Shown piece after piece: positions 13,068-25,426 of a stretch of DNA of 64,000 bases; position 1 is the first letter of the stretch; each line of letters starts with the position of its first letter. This DNA is from Chiua virens (Eukaryota > Basidiomycota > Agaricomycetes > Boletales > Boletaceae). The stretch spans positions 124,001-188,000 of the forward strand of contig JAHNUO010000025.1 in NCBI GenBank assembly GCA_019787685.1, in the 5' to 3' direction. The position numbers were made by a program, and so were the translations under genes. The notes under the pieces were generated by a model. That model worked only from the letters and a program-made list of their open reading frames with translations. It was not told the DNA's origin and searched no databases.

Positions 13068-16000
13068 TTACAGGTAAGCTAGGGGATCCACCTCCAAGTT
13101 GTCCCACTGTTCATTCTCGCCGTCCTCAGCACCCAGGTCATCTTCACCGCGGTAATGCCGCTCTTCAAGTTCCTCCTGCACAACCTGATCTAACCCCGTA
13201 TAGCCAAACTCTTCCATTTCATCTAGAAGCTCACCGTCTGCCAGCGAAGCAGATAGCCCTGGATAAGCTGTCGCATCATCACCTCCGTCGTCATCGTCAT
13301 CGACTTCATCGACTTCATCACTTCTGTCATCCTCGATGTCACTTTCTCCGGTCTCATGTTCGCCTGCCACCATATCTTCGCCATCATCAAAGTCTTCACT
13401 ACCCATCTCCACGTCCGAGTCGCTTCCGGTCTTCTGGTCTCGCTCGCTTTCCAGCTCGAAAGGAATCTTATCCAGTTCATCACGATCATCAAGGAGACAT
13501 TTAGTCTCCTCCCGCATTGTCTTGTGCCCCACAGCGCCCCCGCGATACCGCATAAACATGTCCCGATCAGCGAAGCTGTAGATAGTTTTATAAACAAAAT
13601 CTGTAAACTGTCTTTTCTGTACTTACATGTTGACGTAGTACCATTCCCAGTCCTTGTGCTTCTCTAACGGCTGACGGGCAATCGAATGTGATAGCAGCAT
13701 TGATGTTTGTCCGTATGTGAACGCAGGGATGAGGTGAACACCTCGTATGATCAGTTCAGGATCGAGGAAGCCGAATGCGGATGGATCGTTGCTATCGTAG
13801 AATCCAATGCGCGGAAGCCGTTTCCTGGCCCAGATTGACGTAGCATCCATGCACCGTGCCAACCATCGAACCCAGAGGACATCCATGCGCCTAACCTTCG
13901 CCTGATAGCGAACATTCACGTGGAAAATTCCAACAATCCGGGCATACCAATATGGATGGGGGTGCTCATCATCATCCTCATGGGCAAGAACCATAATGTC
14001 GGCATGTGTGCGTGGGTTGAGAGCATCCTGGGCTCGGCGTAAATCATACGTCGTATAGTTGACCCGAAGCACCTTGTGACGGTAGATTCGGTTATGGACA
14101 AAGCTAATCGTATTCCGTTGATGCGCAGTGAATTCTGTCTCATCACCATCGTATTCACTGCCTGTCAAACGCGCCAGGAGGTGATTCTTGAGTTTAGGTA
14201 GGAAATCCTGTGGACGTCATGAGAACCTTATCACTCCAGCTCGATTCCCGTCCAAACCTTCAATGCAGGGTCATCCCGATTCTTCCCACACCACTCGGAG
14301 ATATCCCAGTAATATTGTTGAGAAGCGGATACTTGATAATGAGTGTTGGGAGCACAACGCGGGAGTGGATCTTGGTCAATGAAATGCAAAAAAGGGGTTC
14401 CATCTTGGCCACCCTTGGAACTGTCCTGCCCACGGTGCTGTTCAATGTCTTGCAACCTATGGAGCAGGCGTTCCCGGTATTGTTGCCTCGCAATACCCTG
14501 TGTGAACTTGATTTTGTTCGTTCGTGGATAGAAGCGTTTCACCCGACGGTGTTCAAGCTCTCCCTGCATATCATAAGCAACTGATTCCAAGGTCTGAGCA
14601 TAAGCTACTGTACCCACCACCTGTGTCGAGTAATTATCAGTCGTCCCAAAAAGCCAGATGGATTGTACATAGTCGCCAAGTGCATGAAGCTTGTACGTCG
14701 ATAGGTTGAAAGTTCGTTGCTTTGAGGAATTAGCTTCCGATTTTTCGCTACTCTTCTGCTTCTGCTTGCCCTTTGCCTGTCGGCGAGAACGTGCGGCTGA
14801 CTCCCGCGGTAGGTCAAATGTACGAAACTTGCCACATACATCACTCCGAAATTTGCGCAGAGCCTTTCCAAGGCGAGTCGTACAATTGTTGAAGTCGTTA
14901 AGAGTAGTCTCTGTATGTAGACGCAACTTTCCGAATGCGTGCCATGTTGCGAGTTCGAAAAGAAGATCGAGAATGACAGTGTTGAATGGTTCAGGAAGAA
15001 GACATTCGAATACTGGCATCGAGCACTAGTGATATCAGCCATTTATTAGTCTTGGAAACAACGAGGAAAAAGTTATAGCACTGACCTGAAGGAGGTCTTC
15101 AAAGTCGCGAGCCGCAAGCTTCGTTAGCCCCGAGACATTGTCGTTGAATTTCCGAATCGTGTCGCGACCAAAAGTTGGTATCTTGCGATACCTAGTGTGA
15201 GTGGCCCAGGGTTGAAGTTGAAGTGCTGTAGTATATTTGCAAGCAGCTTACCGTTCATTAAGTGCTTGAATTGTTTGGTGACCGTAGGCATACAAGATTC
15301 GAAGCAAGTGGGTAAGAGTTGCCTTCCACACCCCGAGCTCGAACTCGTGCATGAAATCAGGCACAAGCATGGAATGAAAATCAAACCCAAGTCTTGAGAG
15401 CTTCTCTGAAAAGGCGTTCTAAATATCTATCAGTAGATGCTTCATGTTGACAATGAATTCCTACCCGGATTGGAGCGAGAGAAATCCCTCCAATGAGTCC
15501 TTCAACGGCTTTACTTGTTACGCCTCTTCCCTCTACAAAGATCATCTTGCGAACACGTTCTATCCAATTTCGCTGTTGCTGATTGTCTGTTCTGTGTTTG
15601 TGAGTGCGAACCCATCGATCGTGCTTATCACCCAAGCGATCGATTTTATCCTTGTTGATGAGGCACCGAGGGCATGGACACCTTCCAAGAAACTTCATAC
15701 ATGCAAGAAGAATTCTATTAAGGGACAAAGTCAGTTGATGATATGATCACTAGCGCATACGTACTTTTCTGGGTAATCAGCAGCATATGTAAAGATCCGA
15801 GGAAAAACGCGACGGAAAATCCCATCAGGAAACTTGATTACAATGCCTTCCCTGTATGCTTTGATGAAATCTACGTCGAGTAGAAATTTCCAGACTGCTT
15901 GCATAACCTCTCGTTTGCAATGCGTAAGTGTAGCCGCCGTTGCCCCACAGTGAAAGTGTTGCCTATAGAATTCCTGTATAGTATCGGATAACTTTCATAT

Positions 16001-17456
16001 ACTAAGTCAGTATCATTGTCCGGGGTTAATGTGATTTAACATATAACGTACTTTTGGAATGTATGCCAGGTGATGGGCCGAGAAAGAGGTGGGCTTCACA
16101 CGAGTATACTTGGAGAGATTGCCAATGAACATGTACACAGGCCAGAGAGCGGCATTTCCAAAGTTAGCAAGATGTGTCGAATCTGACCATAGCATGATGG
16201 CAGCAATGACGGTCTCCAGGGTACATCCAGGCACAGGAGGTGCAGCGGCGATGGTTGCCTGTTCATTAAGCATTGCATCAGCTGTATATACCTCGGAAAT
16301 AATGCGTTCAGGTGGTCGGCTGCTATCTGGTTGCCAAAGTAGCTTGAAAGGGGCGATATGAAACGACTTTGCCGACACCTCTTCGTATGCAGATTTGATG
16401 ACCTCAGTGAATTTCCGGTAGTGGAGGCCATGGACCATGAACTTGGGAGCATCAGCTTCTGATGAGAACTTGGCTTCTTCGCATGGGAGAGGTATCTCGA
16501 GTGAGGTTTCGTGCCAGCCATCAGAAAGAGAGAACTCGGCCTCAGCCTCAGAGCTAGCATTGTCCATCCGCTTTCCTTCACGACTGGCATTGAAATTGCG
16601 TAAATCTTCCTGGTTAAAATCTTCCGCGAGTATGACGTTGTTGACAAGCCGATCTAAGTCACCAAGGGATTTACTTGATGATGCATTGTAGAACCAGCTC
16701 ATGAGGCGGTATGTACTTGCATTCAGGAATGGGGCAAAGTATTGATCGTGTGCAGCACCAAATGATGATCTAATTTTAGTGTACCATGGTTCTTGATCAT
16801 CCTCTTGAATGTGCTCGAATGTCAGGGTATCGCAGAACTGAGCAAAATAGGCCATGTTTTCGGGATCATAGGTCGGGAATGATGTACCGTATTGACGAAA
16901 CAGGTCAAATGCATCAGATTCTGTTGAAAGCCAATAAGTAAGGCCTTCCTGTGAGGATGGCTCACTAGGGTCAGGACTGTCGTGGTCAGATCTGGGGCTT
17001 CCATCTGTTTGTCCTTCGGGTTCCATTGGTGGTGATATAACTGGAATCACAGGCTCAGGAAGCATGTCCTGGAATCGTTTTGGAAGGCGAGTAGGCCGTT
17101 TTGGCCTTCCAGACTGGTGGTACTCCTGAATCTCACCCTCATCTCGCTGAGCATGAGTAAACATATTAAACAGGGTATATTTCGAGCAAATGCTAAATAG
17201 TTACACTTGCGGGACCATCCCCCTCCATCTGCATGGCCTCAAAGTGACCCTCTGCTACATGATGTGGCTCTGGTTCTTGATATGGCTCCAAGTCAGCTCG
17301 AAACTCGACTGCTCCTGCCTCTTGAATACGTTCTCGACGTCCCTCAAGTGCATGAGTCATGTTTACAACATTGGCGCTGCACCATCGGGCGATGTGAATC
17401 GAAAGACCTCTTGGTTGGACCTGGATATGACAGTGGGGGCATGTAGTGAGATCCAT
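13068..17456 (-). CDS. Plavaka transposase, full length
   Basis: A multi-exon gene of roughly 1,250-1,300 residues. It begins with a zinc-finger-like motif (TTCPHCHIQVQPRGLSIHIA), then RPTRLPKRFQDMLPEP. The core has the Plavaka blocks FKLLWQPDSSRPPERIISEV, MLWSDSTHLANFGNAALWPV, YMFIGNLSKYTRVKPTSFSA, KFLGRCPCPRCLINKD and VPDFMHEFELGVWKATLTHL. The C-terminal part has YIGFYDSNDPSAF-like and DRDMFMRYRGGAVGHK blocks and a very acidic tail. Joins checked: 17205/17146, K/LSDTIQEFYRQ near 15987, SLAPIR/NAFSEKL near 15463, ALK/DFLPKLKNHL near 14260, YYVN/IFADRDMF near 13577. All keep frame. Unlike the copy at 58-61 kb it has no internal stop. Confidence 0.88.
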
Positions 17457-17647
17457 GAGACTGTGACTGGGTCAACCTACCTGGTGCGTCTGATAAGAGG
17501 ACATCGTGAGAACGATGATGCTGCTCACATGACTGTATCAGGTGGCACGGAACAGAATCTCGGAGATTTCCATTGTTTAACCTTATTGACAAACAATCAC
17601 TTTATCTAATCAATCAGCAACCTTCGTCTTACATCCTTTTCCCCACC
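17457..17647. promoter_or_regulatory. Divergent promoter between the Plavaka genes
   Basis: A spacer of 191 bp separates the ATG of the transposase (minus) from that of the partner gene (plus). It must hold both promoters. No canonical box is obvious and no CCTTGCAAGG copy lies in it. Confidence 0.45.
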
Positions 17648-20204
17648 ATGTCGTCTCGCCCCTTTGAATCTGACCCTCCAACAAGGAGTGAAGACAAGCA
17701 AAATGCAACTGAAGATCTCCTGGATGCCCTCACAAACGGAGGCAAGACGAACACGTATGTATTCAATAACCCCTTGATCAGTACTAAATTAATTTTGTAG
17801 GTCCGCGAACAACAGTGATGAAATGAAGCCATATCGGGTCGCAGGCAAGAAGGCTGCGGCCCTCTTAGACCCATTTGGAGTGCCCCAGACTGCGTTTCTC
17901 ATTGGCATTCAGCATGATCAGGGTGGAAAAATCGATGACCTGTACATTCCTATTTTCATTCTACCAATCCCCCTAACCAATAATCGTTGCACCAGTTCTC
18001 CAGAGGCAATCGAGCGCCATCTTCACTTTTATAATGGCATCCTGAAGCTTGTGCCAAGCTTACGTCGTGAACTTGGCAACATAACTCCTGTACGCCTCCA
18101 GAAAATCATCCGAGCGGTACGTATGGTGGATATATGCGCTACATTTCTAACGATAACATCAACAGATCACGAAAGGTGTGAGTGACGGACGCTCTCAAGA
18201 CCTGGCTGCCGTCAAACAGAAGGCCCTCAAGTATGTCTCTATCAACATGTCGGACGGACTAGCACCCCCTATTGCAGAAAGTGAAGACAAGTCGGCGCGT
18301 GGAATCTTCCACCCACAACTGGCGCGTCTTATGTGCTCACGTCGGGACGTGGCAGAGTTTGATGAAGACCCAATAGCGTAAGTCATGTTAACAATCTCTG
18401 GTACAGGTACCTAACAACATTTCAGTGGGATGGAAGCGTTGCAAGAAGGGGTTTTCCCTTTGAAATCGTCAAGGTGGCCCATGTTATTCTACGACGAGGA
18501 CACCTATGACCCGAAAGACAAGCAAGTTGGGTTACTGCGACACCATACCGTCAAAAGGGTGTGTCTGATTTCATCTGGCGGTATGTGCAGTACATCATCA
18601 TTTGGAATAGGTCTATCAGCATCTATTCGATGGTCCGGCTTGGGTCAATGGTGATACTACGAAAAAAGCAAAGCAAGCAAAGAATGAGGCTTGGGCATTG
18701 GAATCGGTTGATAGCCACATTATTGCCTACGCTCATATTATCGTACGTATTTCTATTCTCTGATTTGTTGTTGTTGCTAACTATATTGTAGACGTACATT
18801 ACGATCAGTCATGCCCAGCAATGGACACGTACAATTGGCGAGATGGATCTTCAGGATACATATTGGCGTATCATTGAGGTCTTGGACGACAAATCAGATT
18901 TGTGGGTTCGAGAAACCCTCGAATGGTGGAATAGGTAAATATTTATGTTGTATCTATCATCAACTCAACAATTTTCGCAGGCAAAGCAAAGCGACCAGAT
19001 TCCCAATGGACTTGAAGCACGATAAGCGTGCCTTGGAGGATAGCGAGGATGATATGGCCGAGTGGCGTGCACGAAAGGCAACCAAAGCAGCCAGCGATGG
19101 ACTTGGACCAAGGACCACTGGCAAAACCATCGCCACTGCCAGTGCTGGCGCAAGGACATCTTTACGGGACGAAGGTAAGTTATAGTATGACTGCATCTGC
19201 TAGCCTCAGAGCTGAGTGAGTGAGGTCACGTCGATTATCCAGACGACCCTTTCCAAGACTATGATTCCCTTGAGGAACGAACAGTCACCCCCTTCGATTC
19301 CCGGCCGAAACTGAAGGCAAAGGAACGATGGACGACCCAGCGTCAGGCCCCAGCCAAGTACGCACGCGTCCAGGAACATCAAGATTCCGATTCGGAGTCC
19401 CATTTACAATCAAAGGAACATGCTAGCACTCGAGTTAGACCCACTTACCGGCAAGATCAACCCGAATCAGCAGATCACGACGCCGACATCACATTGACGA
19501 ATGAAGATGCCGACATAGTTGCTCACTCGAAGAACCATACCATTCGAAAGAAACCCAGGTTTACTCAGAACGCTCCAGCCATCGGAGCTACGCAACACCA
19601 CGTCCAATTCGAACCCAACTCTTATCCCCGGGCCCAACCGCAGCCACAGCCAATGAGGACAAGTATCGCAGGCGTCACCACGACTGCGAATCAGTTGAAG
19701 CAACGCAAATTCGATACCCACTGCACCAGTGACGAAGACACTGACACCTTTGATTACGATGCCCCCAAGGATCGACTCGAACGAGGAGTCACCCAGCGCC
19801 GCCAGGCCCCAGCTAAATCTACTCATACCACAGATCACCCAGTTTCCGACTCTCATCCCAAGCCGAAGGTGAACAAGGCCGTTTGGGGCATCACTAGCGA
19901 GGACACGCAGACTACCCGAAACCGAGGCGAGTTGGAGGGTCGTGCTCTGGTTGCCAAGGAACCTCACTACGACAACCGTGATACCGTCGGCCATAGATCG
20001 GTGGATGCCGTTCATTCCCCACTTTCAGAACTCACGGACAACGACGACAATGAGGCGACGAACCAGGTTGTGCTTTCCGAAAAACGTGCCCAAACCGAGT
20101 CCATTACCCCATCCAAACCACGGAAAAAGGCCAAGAACTCGAGAGCATCAACTACGACCACAAAGCGAAACCCTGCTCGGAAGAGCCGTGTCAATGGTTT
20201 CTAA
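17648..20204 (+). CDS. Plavaka-borne partner protein
   Basis: A second gene of the element, spliced from about eight exons. The conserved part includes ITKGVSDGRSQDLAAVKQKA, SARGIFHPQLARLMCSRRDV, FDEDPIAGMEALQEG, VYQHLFDGPAWVNGDTTKKA and WVRETLEWWNRQ. I know this pattern from a family of Agaricomycete proteins of unknown function that occur in high copy (from memory close to Pfam DUF6698, unverified). The splice at 18558-18611 removes an otherwise confusing stretch and restores VKRVYQHLF. The C-terminal 300 residues are low-complexity, rich in Thr, Gln, Asp and basic residues, ending in KKAKNS, KRNPARKSR: probably disordered and nucleic-acid binding. No break found. Confidence 0.75.
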
Positions 20205-20339
20205 TTCGTATGCAACATTATTCTCTTTCCCACTTCCCTAACTGACTTGACAGTCATTGTTCGGACAAACTCGGAGTCGCCGTCTCAAAGTTCTTGTCAC
20301 CCGTATGCCATACGTTGTATTAGTATCCCATTTGTAATT

Positions 20340-20615
20340 ACATGGCATGCAAGTCATCATTAGGCCCTGCATGGGCTCGCAGTACATTGTGTGATCTAGT
20401 AAGCCGGTGCGAGGCACTGAGTGATCTAGTAAGGTATTGTAAGGTATTGCAAGACTCTCGGAGCTGGCATGATCTCGCAAGGCTCTCGAGGGTGGCATGT
20501 CCTTGCAAGGTCGCAGCGGCTGGGAGTATTTCCCTGCATGGCCTCGCAAGCTGCGAGAGGCTTGCAAGGCCGAGCACAGCCCTGCATGGCCCTGCCGAGC
20601 CTTGCAAGATTTTAT
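20340..20615. repeat. Right subterminal CTTGCAAGG repeats
   Basis: At least eight copies or variants of CCTTGCAAGG, CTCGCAAGG and CCCTGCATGG lie between the end of the partner gene and the right end of the Plavaka element, mirroring the left cluster but less regular. Confidence 0.8.
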
Positions 20616-20732
20616 TTATTTCGCTGATGTTGCACCCGGCCCGACTCCGAGAGGGCCGGATCCAAAGAAAGCACAACATCACATTGACAGTCAGTATTCA
20701 CTACGTATACGTATTGCGAAGTTGTTCTACTT

Positions 20733-22599
20733 ATGTCTGAGATACATACGGATGGCAGGTATGTGAACATCTATTCACATTTTTATCACTTTTATCACAC
20801 TAACACATTTCAGGCCCTGGACATTCGCAAGTATGTCAAGCATCATTCCTTTGACTCTGGGTTGTGTTCATCGATTCCTTCTTCAATAGTCGTTCGTGCA
20901 CACGGGTTCCAGCGGCTACGAACGGAGAAGTCTTGGCGTCCCATCGTCACTGTGACAGTCGGTGAACACCAATGTCATGAGTTGAGCTTGGGCTGTGACG
21001 GCCAAAACCCAAACCTAAAGCAACGCTTTCGATTGTGAGTGGAAAACTGGATAGATTTTATGGTCCGAGTTTCTGATCAAGGACGCAGCGGCGATATCGA
21101 TGCATCATCGCGGATAGACATTTGCGTGTATCACCTGGCGCGAAGCAAGAAAAAGAACAAGAGAAGGAATCTTGTCGCGAGTGCATGTTGTACGTTACAA
21201 GAGTTGACCCGTCTTCAAGCTCAGCAAGAGTGTAAACAAAGAAGTCGGTTCGAATTTGCATTCAGCTCGACCCCGTCTGACGTTTAGACAGGTGTCGCAA
21301 TAAAATTGAACTGCGTCTCGCGGCCAAAAGGTGGAGTGAACAAAACTAAGCCCTTCTCCGTCATATTGGTAGTCAAATTCGATTTCCCCGAAGTGTGCAA
21401 GGCACAGCCTGTATGTCTCGAAGAGGACATGGGTTCGAGCGTTCTCTGTGAGGAATCTGAAGATCAGGGTATGATATCATCTTGGAAAGTCGGAGATTAC
21501 CTAACTGTATCACAGCGGAATGCTCTAGTTCGCCGACTTCAGACTGCGACGAAGATCCAAGCTTTTCATGGCCGGAAATACATCATCCGGAGTCCAAAGT
21601 ACATACGGGCTACTGGTCCGATTCGGACCGTGTACCGTCCGAGGATGAACAAGATCCCTTACTCAAGGTTCGAGACGACAAGCCTATCCTTGTACCTCGA
21701 CTCTTAGACCGTGAAGACGATGTCTCCGTCAAGAATAAACGTTACAAACTGTGGTTTGCAGCATCGATACTACCGGCGTACACGGAAACCATCTCCGTAA
21801 CCACTCAAGTTTCCACAGTCGATTCTATCGTCGACTCATTCACGCCTTACCGTGAACTTCGAGAAGCACAGTTGGATTCGGAGTATGAGCGTGTTTTGAC
21901 CGAATTATGTGCAGAGTGGAGGTTTGTGGGTGGATCGGTAAGTATACATGTTTGGAGGGAATGTGCTCCACTGACTCTGAGATAGTTGGTCGCGCTAGCA
22001 GGGTATGAAGCCGACACTCAGGCCTATCTTCTACTGACTGAACTGTACAAGGCTTGAGGCTGGCGTGTTCGGATTTTCGTCAGCGTCTGTATTTATGATC
22101 AGCAAATTCGCCACGAGAGCCATAGCAGTTGCCAGTGTTGCTTCTGGTATCGGTCTCACCATAGATGCCTGGTTTTTATTAGCGTATTGCAACATCACCT
22201 CGACAAAGTTCCAAGTAAGTCCCTTTGTCTGTACTTTTGGTTCCCCAGCACTTAACGGTCTTGTTTCTCCGACAGAAAATGGCCATGGACGTCTATGGCA
22301 CATATTTGTTTTTCTGTATTTCAGCCCGGATACCAGCGCTCTGCATGTTTACATCCGCGTGCGCGCTAATGATCTTCATGCTGTCCGTAGCGTGGTCGGC
22401 ATGGCCAACTGCCGTCTTGGTCATGTCTTTTATGGCGGGCGTGCTCGTCAGCCTTCAGTTCATCGTGTACGGCATCCACTGTGCCGTGGTGTTTATTGCG
22501 GATGTGATACGCCACATCCGCAAAGGTCTCTTGCGATGCCTTGCGTGGACCCGTCCACTTCCTCCCGATGTGCGGGAGAAACCTACCCTACAGCACTGA
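20733..22599 (+). CDS. Membrane protein with C2-like N-terminal domain
   Basis: A host gene type seen across Agaricomycetes. The N-terminal part resembles a C2 domain: SWRPIVTVTVGEHQCHELSL, GCDGQNPNLKQRF, RIDICVYHLARSKKK. The middle is acidic and low-complexity (SDSDRVPSEDEQDP). The C-terminal third has several membrane helices: SVASGIGLTIDAWFLLAY, a long FCISARIPALCMF to SVAWSAW stretch, and LVMSFMAGVLVSLQFIVYG. Splices supported by frame: F/GDIDASS near 21086, QQEC/VAIKLNC near 21294, GGS/LVALAG near 21986 and AG/LEAGVFGF near 22050. The 5' exon is uncertain; the ATG at 20733 is the best candidate and lies only 103 bp from the Plavaka element. Function unknown. Confidence 0.65.
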
Positions 22600-22908
22600 T
22601 ATTGGAACAAGCACATTTTGGCATCTAGGACTCTCTTGTTCACTGATACGTACATCACCTTGTACTTTGCACGACACCATGTAAACGTTTGTTCTCTTTT
22701 TGGATCTACAAAGGGGTTTTCATTTGGCTAGGTGTTTTTCGGACTCAATCTGTCTCAGCATAATCAAAGAACACCAAAAGCTAGCTTCTGCAAAGGCTGT
22801 GTTCCCTACCAACGTCTTCTTCAACTTTCGATACATGCAGCGCAAAGTTCTACGGTCTACGGTCTACGATCAGCGCGGTCATACGGTTTCATCATCATCT
22901 TTTGTTTT

Positions 22909-25426
22909 TCAGAACTTGACCTCTGACCTCTTCAAAATGCCAGCTTCGACAGCCTTGATCTCTGCAATTCCTGTTAATGACGAGATTCTTTCTCATGTAC
23001 GCAATTCACTTACGCAACGCGAGATGTCGACTGTGGAAACGCGACAAACCCAGGTTACCTAAATCACGAACGCACCGTCAGAACGTGAAAGCGAGTGGAT
23101 TAGAGGTCATGCGTGACGTGCCGATACCGAACCATAGGTTCTCATGTCCACAGTCCCTCCAAACACCATTCACCTCCCCTTCCTCCGTCAGACCCCATAC
23201 AGGATTCACATTATCAGCAACCTGCTGTCCACAGATTTCACGCATGCTATCGCGAGGGTCACCATATCTTCAGAAGTCGCCTCGACTATCAGGTTGTGTG
23301 GGTTGTGAGGAACACGAGGGCTTACCCGGTCGCAAAGACCACGATGTCTGCCTCGATGTCCGTCCCATCTGCGAACTTGAGTCCTTTCTCGGTGAAGCGC
23401 TCGATCGCGCTCCCGTTCTTGATCTTGATATCGCCGTTGATTACGTGTTTGCTGGTACCGACGTCTGAAATGGCTGTTGGGATATCTTGTGCGCTCTCTT
23501 TGGAAGAACGCTCACCAAAGTAATAGCCTCCTGCGCGCTCGAATACAAGCGGGAAAACGCCGGTCCCGTGCAACCCCAGATTTGTCTTGAATCCTACTTT
23601 GGCGAGACCATCCAAAAGCTCCCTGTGATCGAGTAAGGTCAGGGAAGATCTCATCCGCGGATTCGCGCTCACTTGTCGATTGTTTGTGCAAAGTGGGCCA
23701 CGATGCGTTGATGAAGACGTCTCACAACAGCAAACGGTAGAGTGCCGTTATAGATATCTGCAAGATCCGTTGGAAGCGTGTCGTTGTAGATACCTTTGAA
23801 TCGAAATCCATCAATTGAAGTCGATAGTGGACAAAAAATGACATGCCGCCAAGTAATTGTTTAACCCCTTCAATTGAAATGACATAGGTAGACGAGCGTT
23901 GGTACCTGTAAGGACGACACGTCAACTTGAACATGATCTGGATCGCAGATGAAGTGTTTACATTGTGACATCAATCCCGTTGTTAAGGAAATCCTGGGCG
24001 ATGTCATGGCCTTCGAGCCGTGTCAGATAAGACACCGGATTCCGTGCTATGCTTACCGGAGTTGCAAGCACCAATGACGATCGCCTTTTTGCCGATACAG
24101 TTGGATGCGGAAGCGAATTCCGAAGAGTGGACTGCTTCGCCCTTGAAAGCCTCCTGCAAAGGGATATCAAGAAAATAATGATGGAAAAAGCCGGCAAAAC
24201 GTGCCTTGCCTGGAATATCCGGCACTCTTGCACGACCTCCAAAGCCGGTCGCAAAGACAAGATGCTTCACCTTGAGAGTTCGAGTTTCTTTACCACCTCT
24301 GTTGATTTCGACAGTCCAGGTTTTTAGGTTGTCGTCCCATTCTGTCTTGGTGATGGTGGACGAGGTCCATACATTGAGCTCGAGATGGTTGGCATAACCT
24401 TCCAACCAATCCGCAAGCTGTCGATTCAGTGGCTTAATGCAACAGTAAGATCCCAGGTTCGTTGGACGGTACCTTTGAAGCTGGACTGAAGACAGGCCAA
24501 GTTTGCGGGAATCTGACAACAGTGTCAGTGAGGGAGAGTATAATTCTGTGCCTCAATCGAGACTCACGGCATATAGGGCATTTGATTGTACCAGACCGTA
24601 TCATGCAAACACAAGGCTTTGTAGCGATCCCTCCACTAGTGTTTCGTTAACCTGAATCCAAGAGAGTATGGAAATCTGGAAATCACTCACGCTATTACCA
24701 ACCCGAGCTTTCTTGTCAATAACTAAAGTGGAAACGCCGAGAGCCTTGAGTCGTGCAGCAATCTCAAGCCCGGTGTGGCCCGCGCCAATCACAATCACGG
24801 TCGGGTCGCCATCGGCAAGCTCCACCTCTCGACGACGTCTCTCTTCCCAAATACCATGTTCTGCATCCTGTCGACGAAGAGGACCGGTCTGGATCCAAGG
24901 TCAGCTTGATCGCATCGACATCAGTATCTGCACCAGACAGCACCTGCTCGGGGAAATCGTTGAGGGATTCCAAGCACGTAAAGAGCATATACGCTCTCCA
25001 AGAACCACCCGGCACCGGAGCTAGATAACAGGTGCCCTTGCCTTTCCCGACCTTGGTTCCAAAGTCGAAGGAGAGACGCAATAAGACCAGATCGGGGAAA
25101 AGCTTCTGAAGCTCCGGGGCACGGAAAGGCTCCTCGCTGAGACGCAGATCCACCAAACCTGTAGGCACGAGACGATGCTCCAGAAGATTCTTGATCGCAT
25201 CCCTGCCTTCGAGGCTTCTAAAGTCCCAGGTCAACGCCAAAACGTCCTTCCAGAAGCCGTCTTCGAGGAAGAGATCAAGGATCCCAGCGACGTTGGGCGA
25301 TGCGACTGCATTCGAGAAGGCATTGAACCAAGCTGTCGCAACCTCGGTGGCCGAGGTCACGGTGGGCTCATCTACGCCTAATCGCTGAAGGGTAGGAAGT
25401 TGCTGAGGGTAGGGGTCCATGTCCAT
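22909..25426 (-). CDS. FAD/NADPH monooxygenase with NTF2-like N-terminus
   Basis: About a dozen exons. The first (from ATG 25426) encodes an NTF2/SnoaL-like region (AWFNAFSNAVASPNVAGILD, DGFWKDVLALTWDF). Then comes an FMO-type oxygenase: FAD motif VIVIGAGHTGLEIAARL, WRDRYKALCLHDTVWYNQMP, an FKGEAVHSSEF motif, a second nucleotide motif KKAIVIGACNSGHDIAQDFL, YQRSSTYVIS, VVFATGYGDPRDSMREICGQ and a C-terminus NLGLSRFHSRHLALRIAEIK. It would use NADPH and O2 to oxidise a soft nucleophile or carbonyl; substrate unknown. The frame is complete only if three introns use GC-AG sites (23059-23121, 23794-23846, 24154-24204); the last is a multiple of three and may be optional. Otherwise intact. Confidence 0.85.

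Larger units (their letters stand above)
12850..20629. mobile_element. Plavaka-type DNA transposon, apparently intact
   Basis: A 7.78-kb element with two divergent genes: the transposase on the minus strand (13068-17456) and a partner on the plus strand (17648-20204). The left end begins CATCAGC, followed by an A-rich run, AAATAAAATCT and a CTTGCAAGG copy. The right end is the inverted equivalent, ending GCTGATG at 20629. TT lies directly outside both ends (12848-12849 and 20630-20631), a possible 2-bp target duplication. Both internal regions carry clusters of CCTTGCAAGG-like palindromes. All introns in both genes have usable sites and I found no frameshift or stop. Confidence 0.85.

Noticed and set aside
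18558..18611. A frameshift in the Plavaka partner gene
   Set aside because: A GT-AG intron here joins VKR directly to VYQHLFDGPAW, the expected family sequence, so no break is needed.
19467..20015. Minus-strand frame of 182 codons
   Set aside because: Shadow of the last exon of the Plavaka partner gene.
12850..20629. A CRISPR-like array from the regularly spaced CTTGCAAGG motif
   Set aside because: Spacing is irregular, the organism is eukaryotic, and the repeats mark transposon ends.
24601..24860. Apparent frameshift in the monooxygenase before the FAD motif
   Set aside because: An intron from the gtgctg after FPEQ to the cag before GATGCAGAA keeps frame and gives the expected DAEHGIWEERRR leader.
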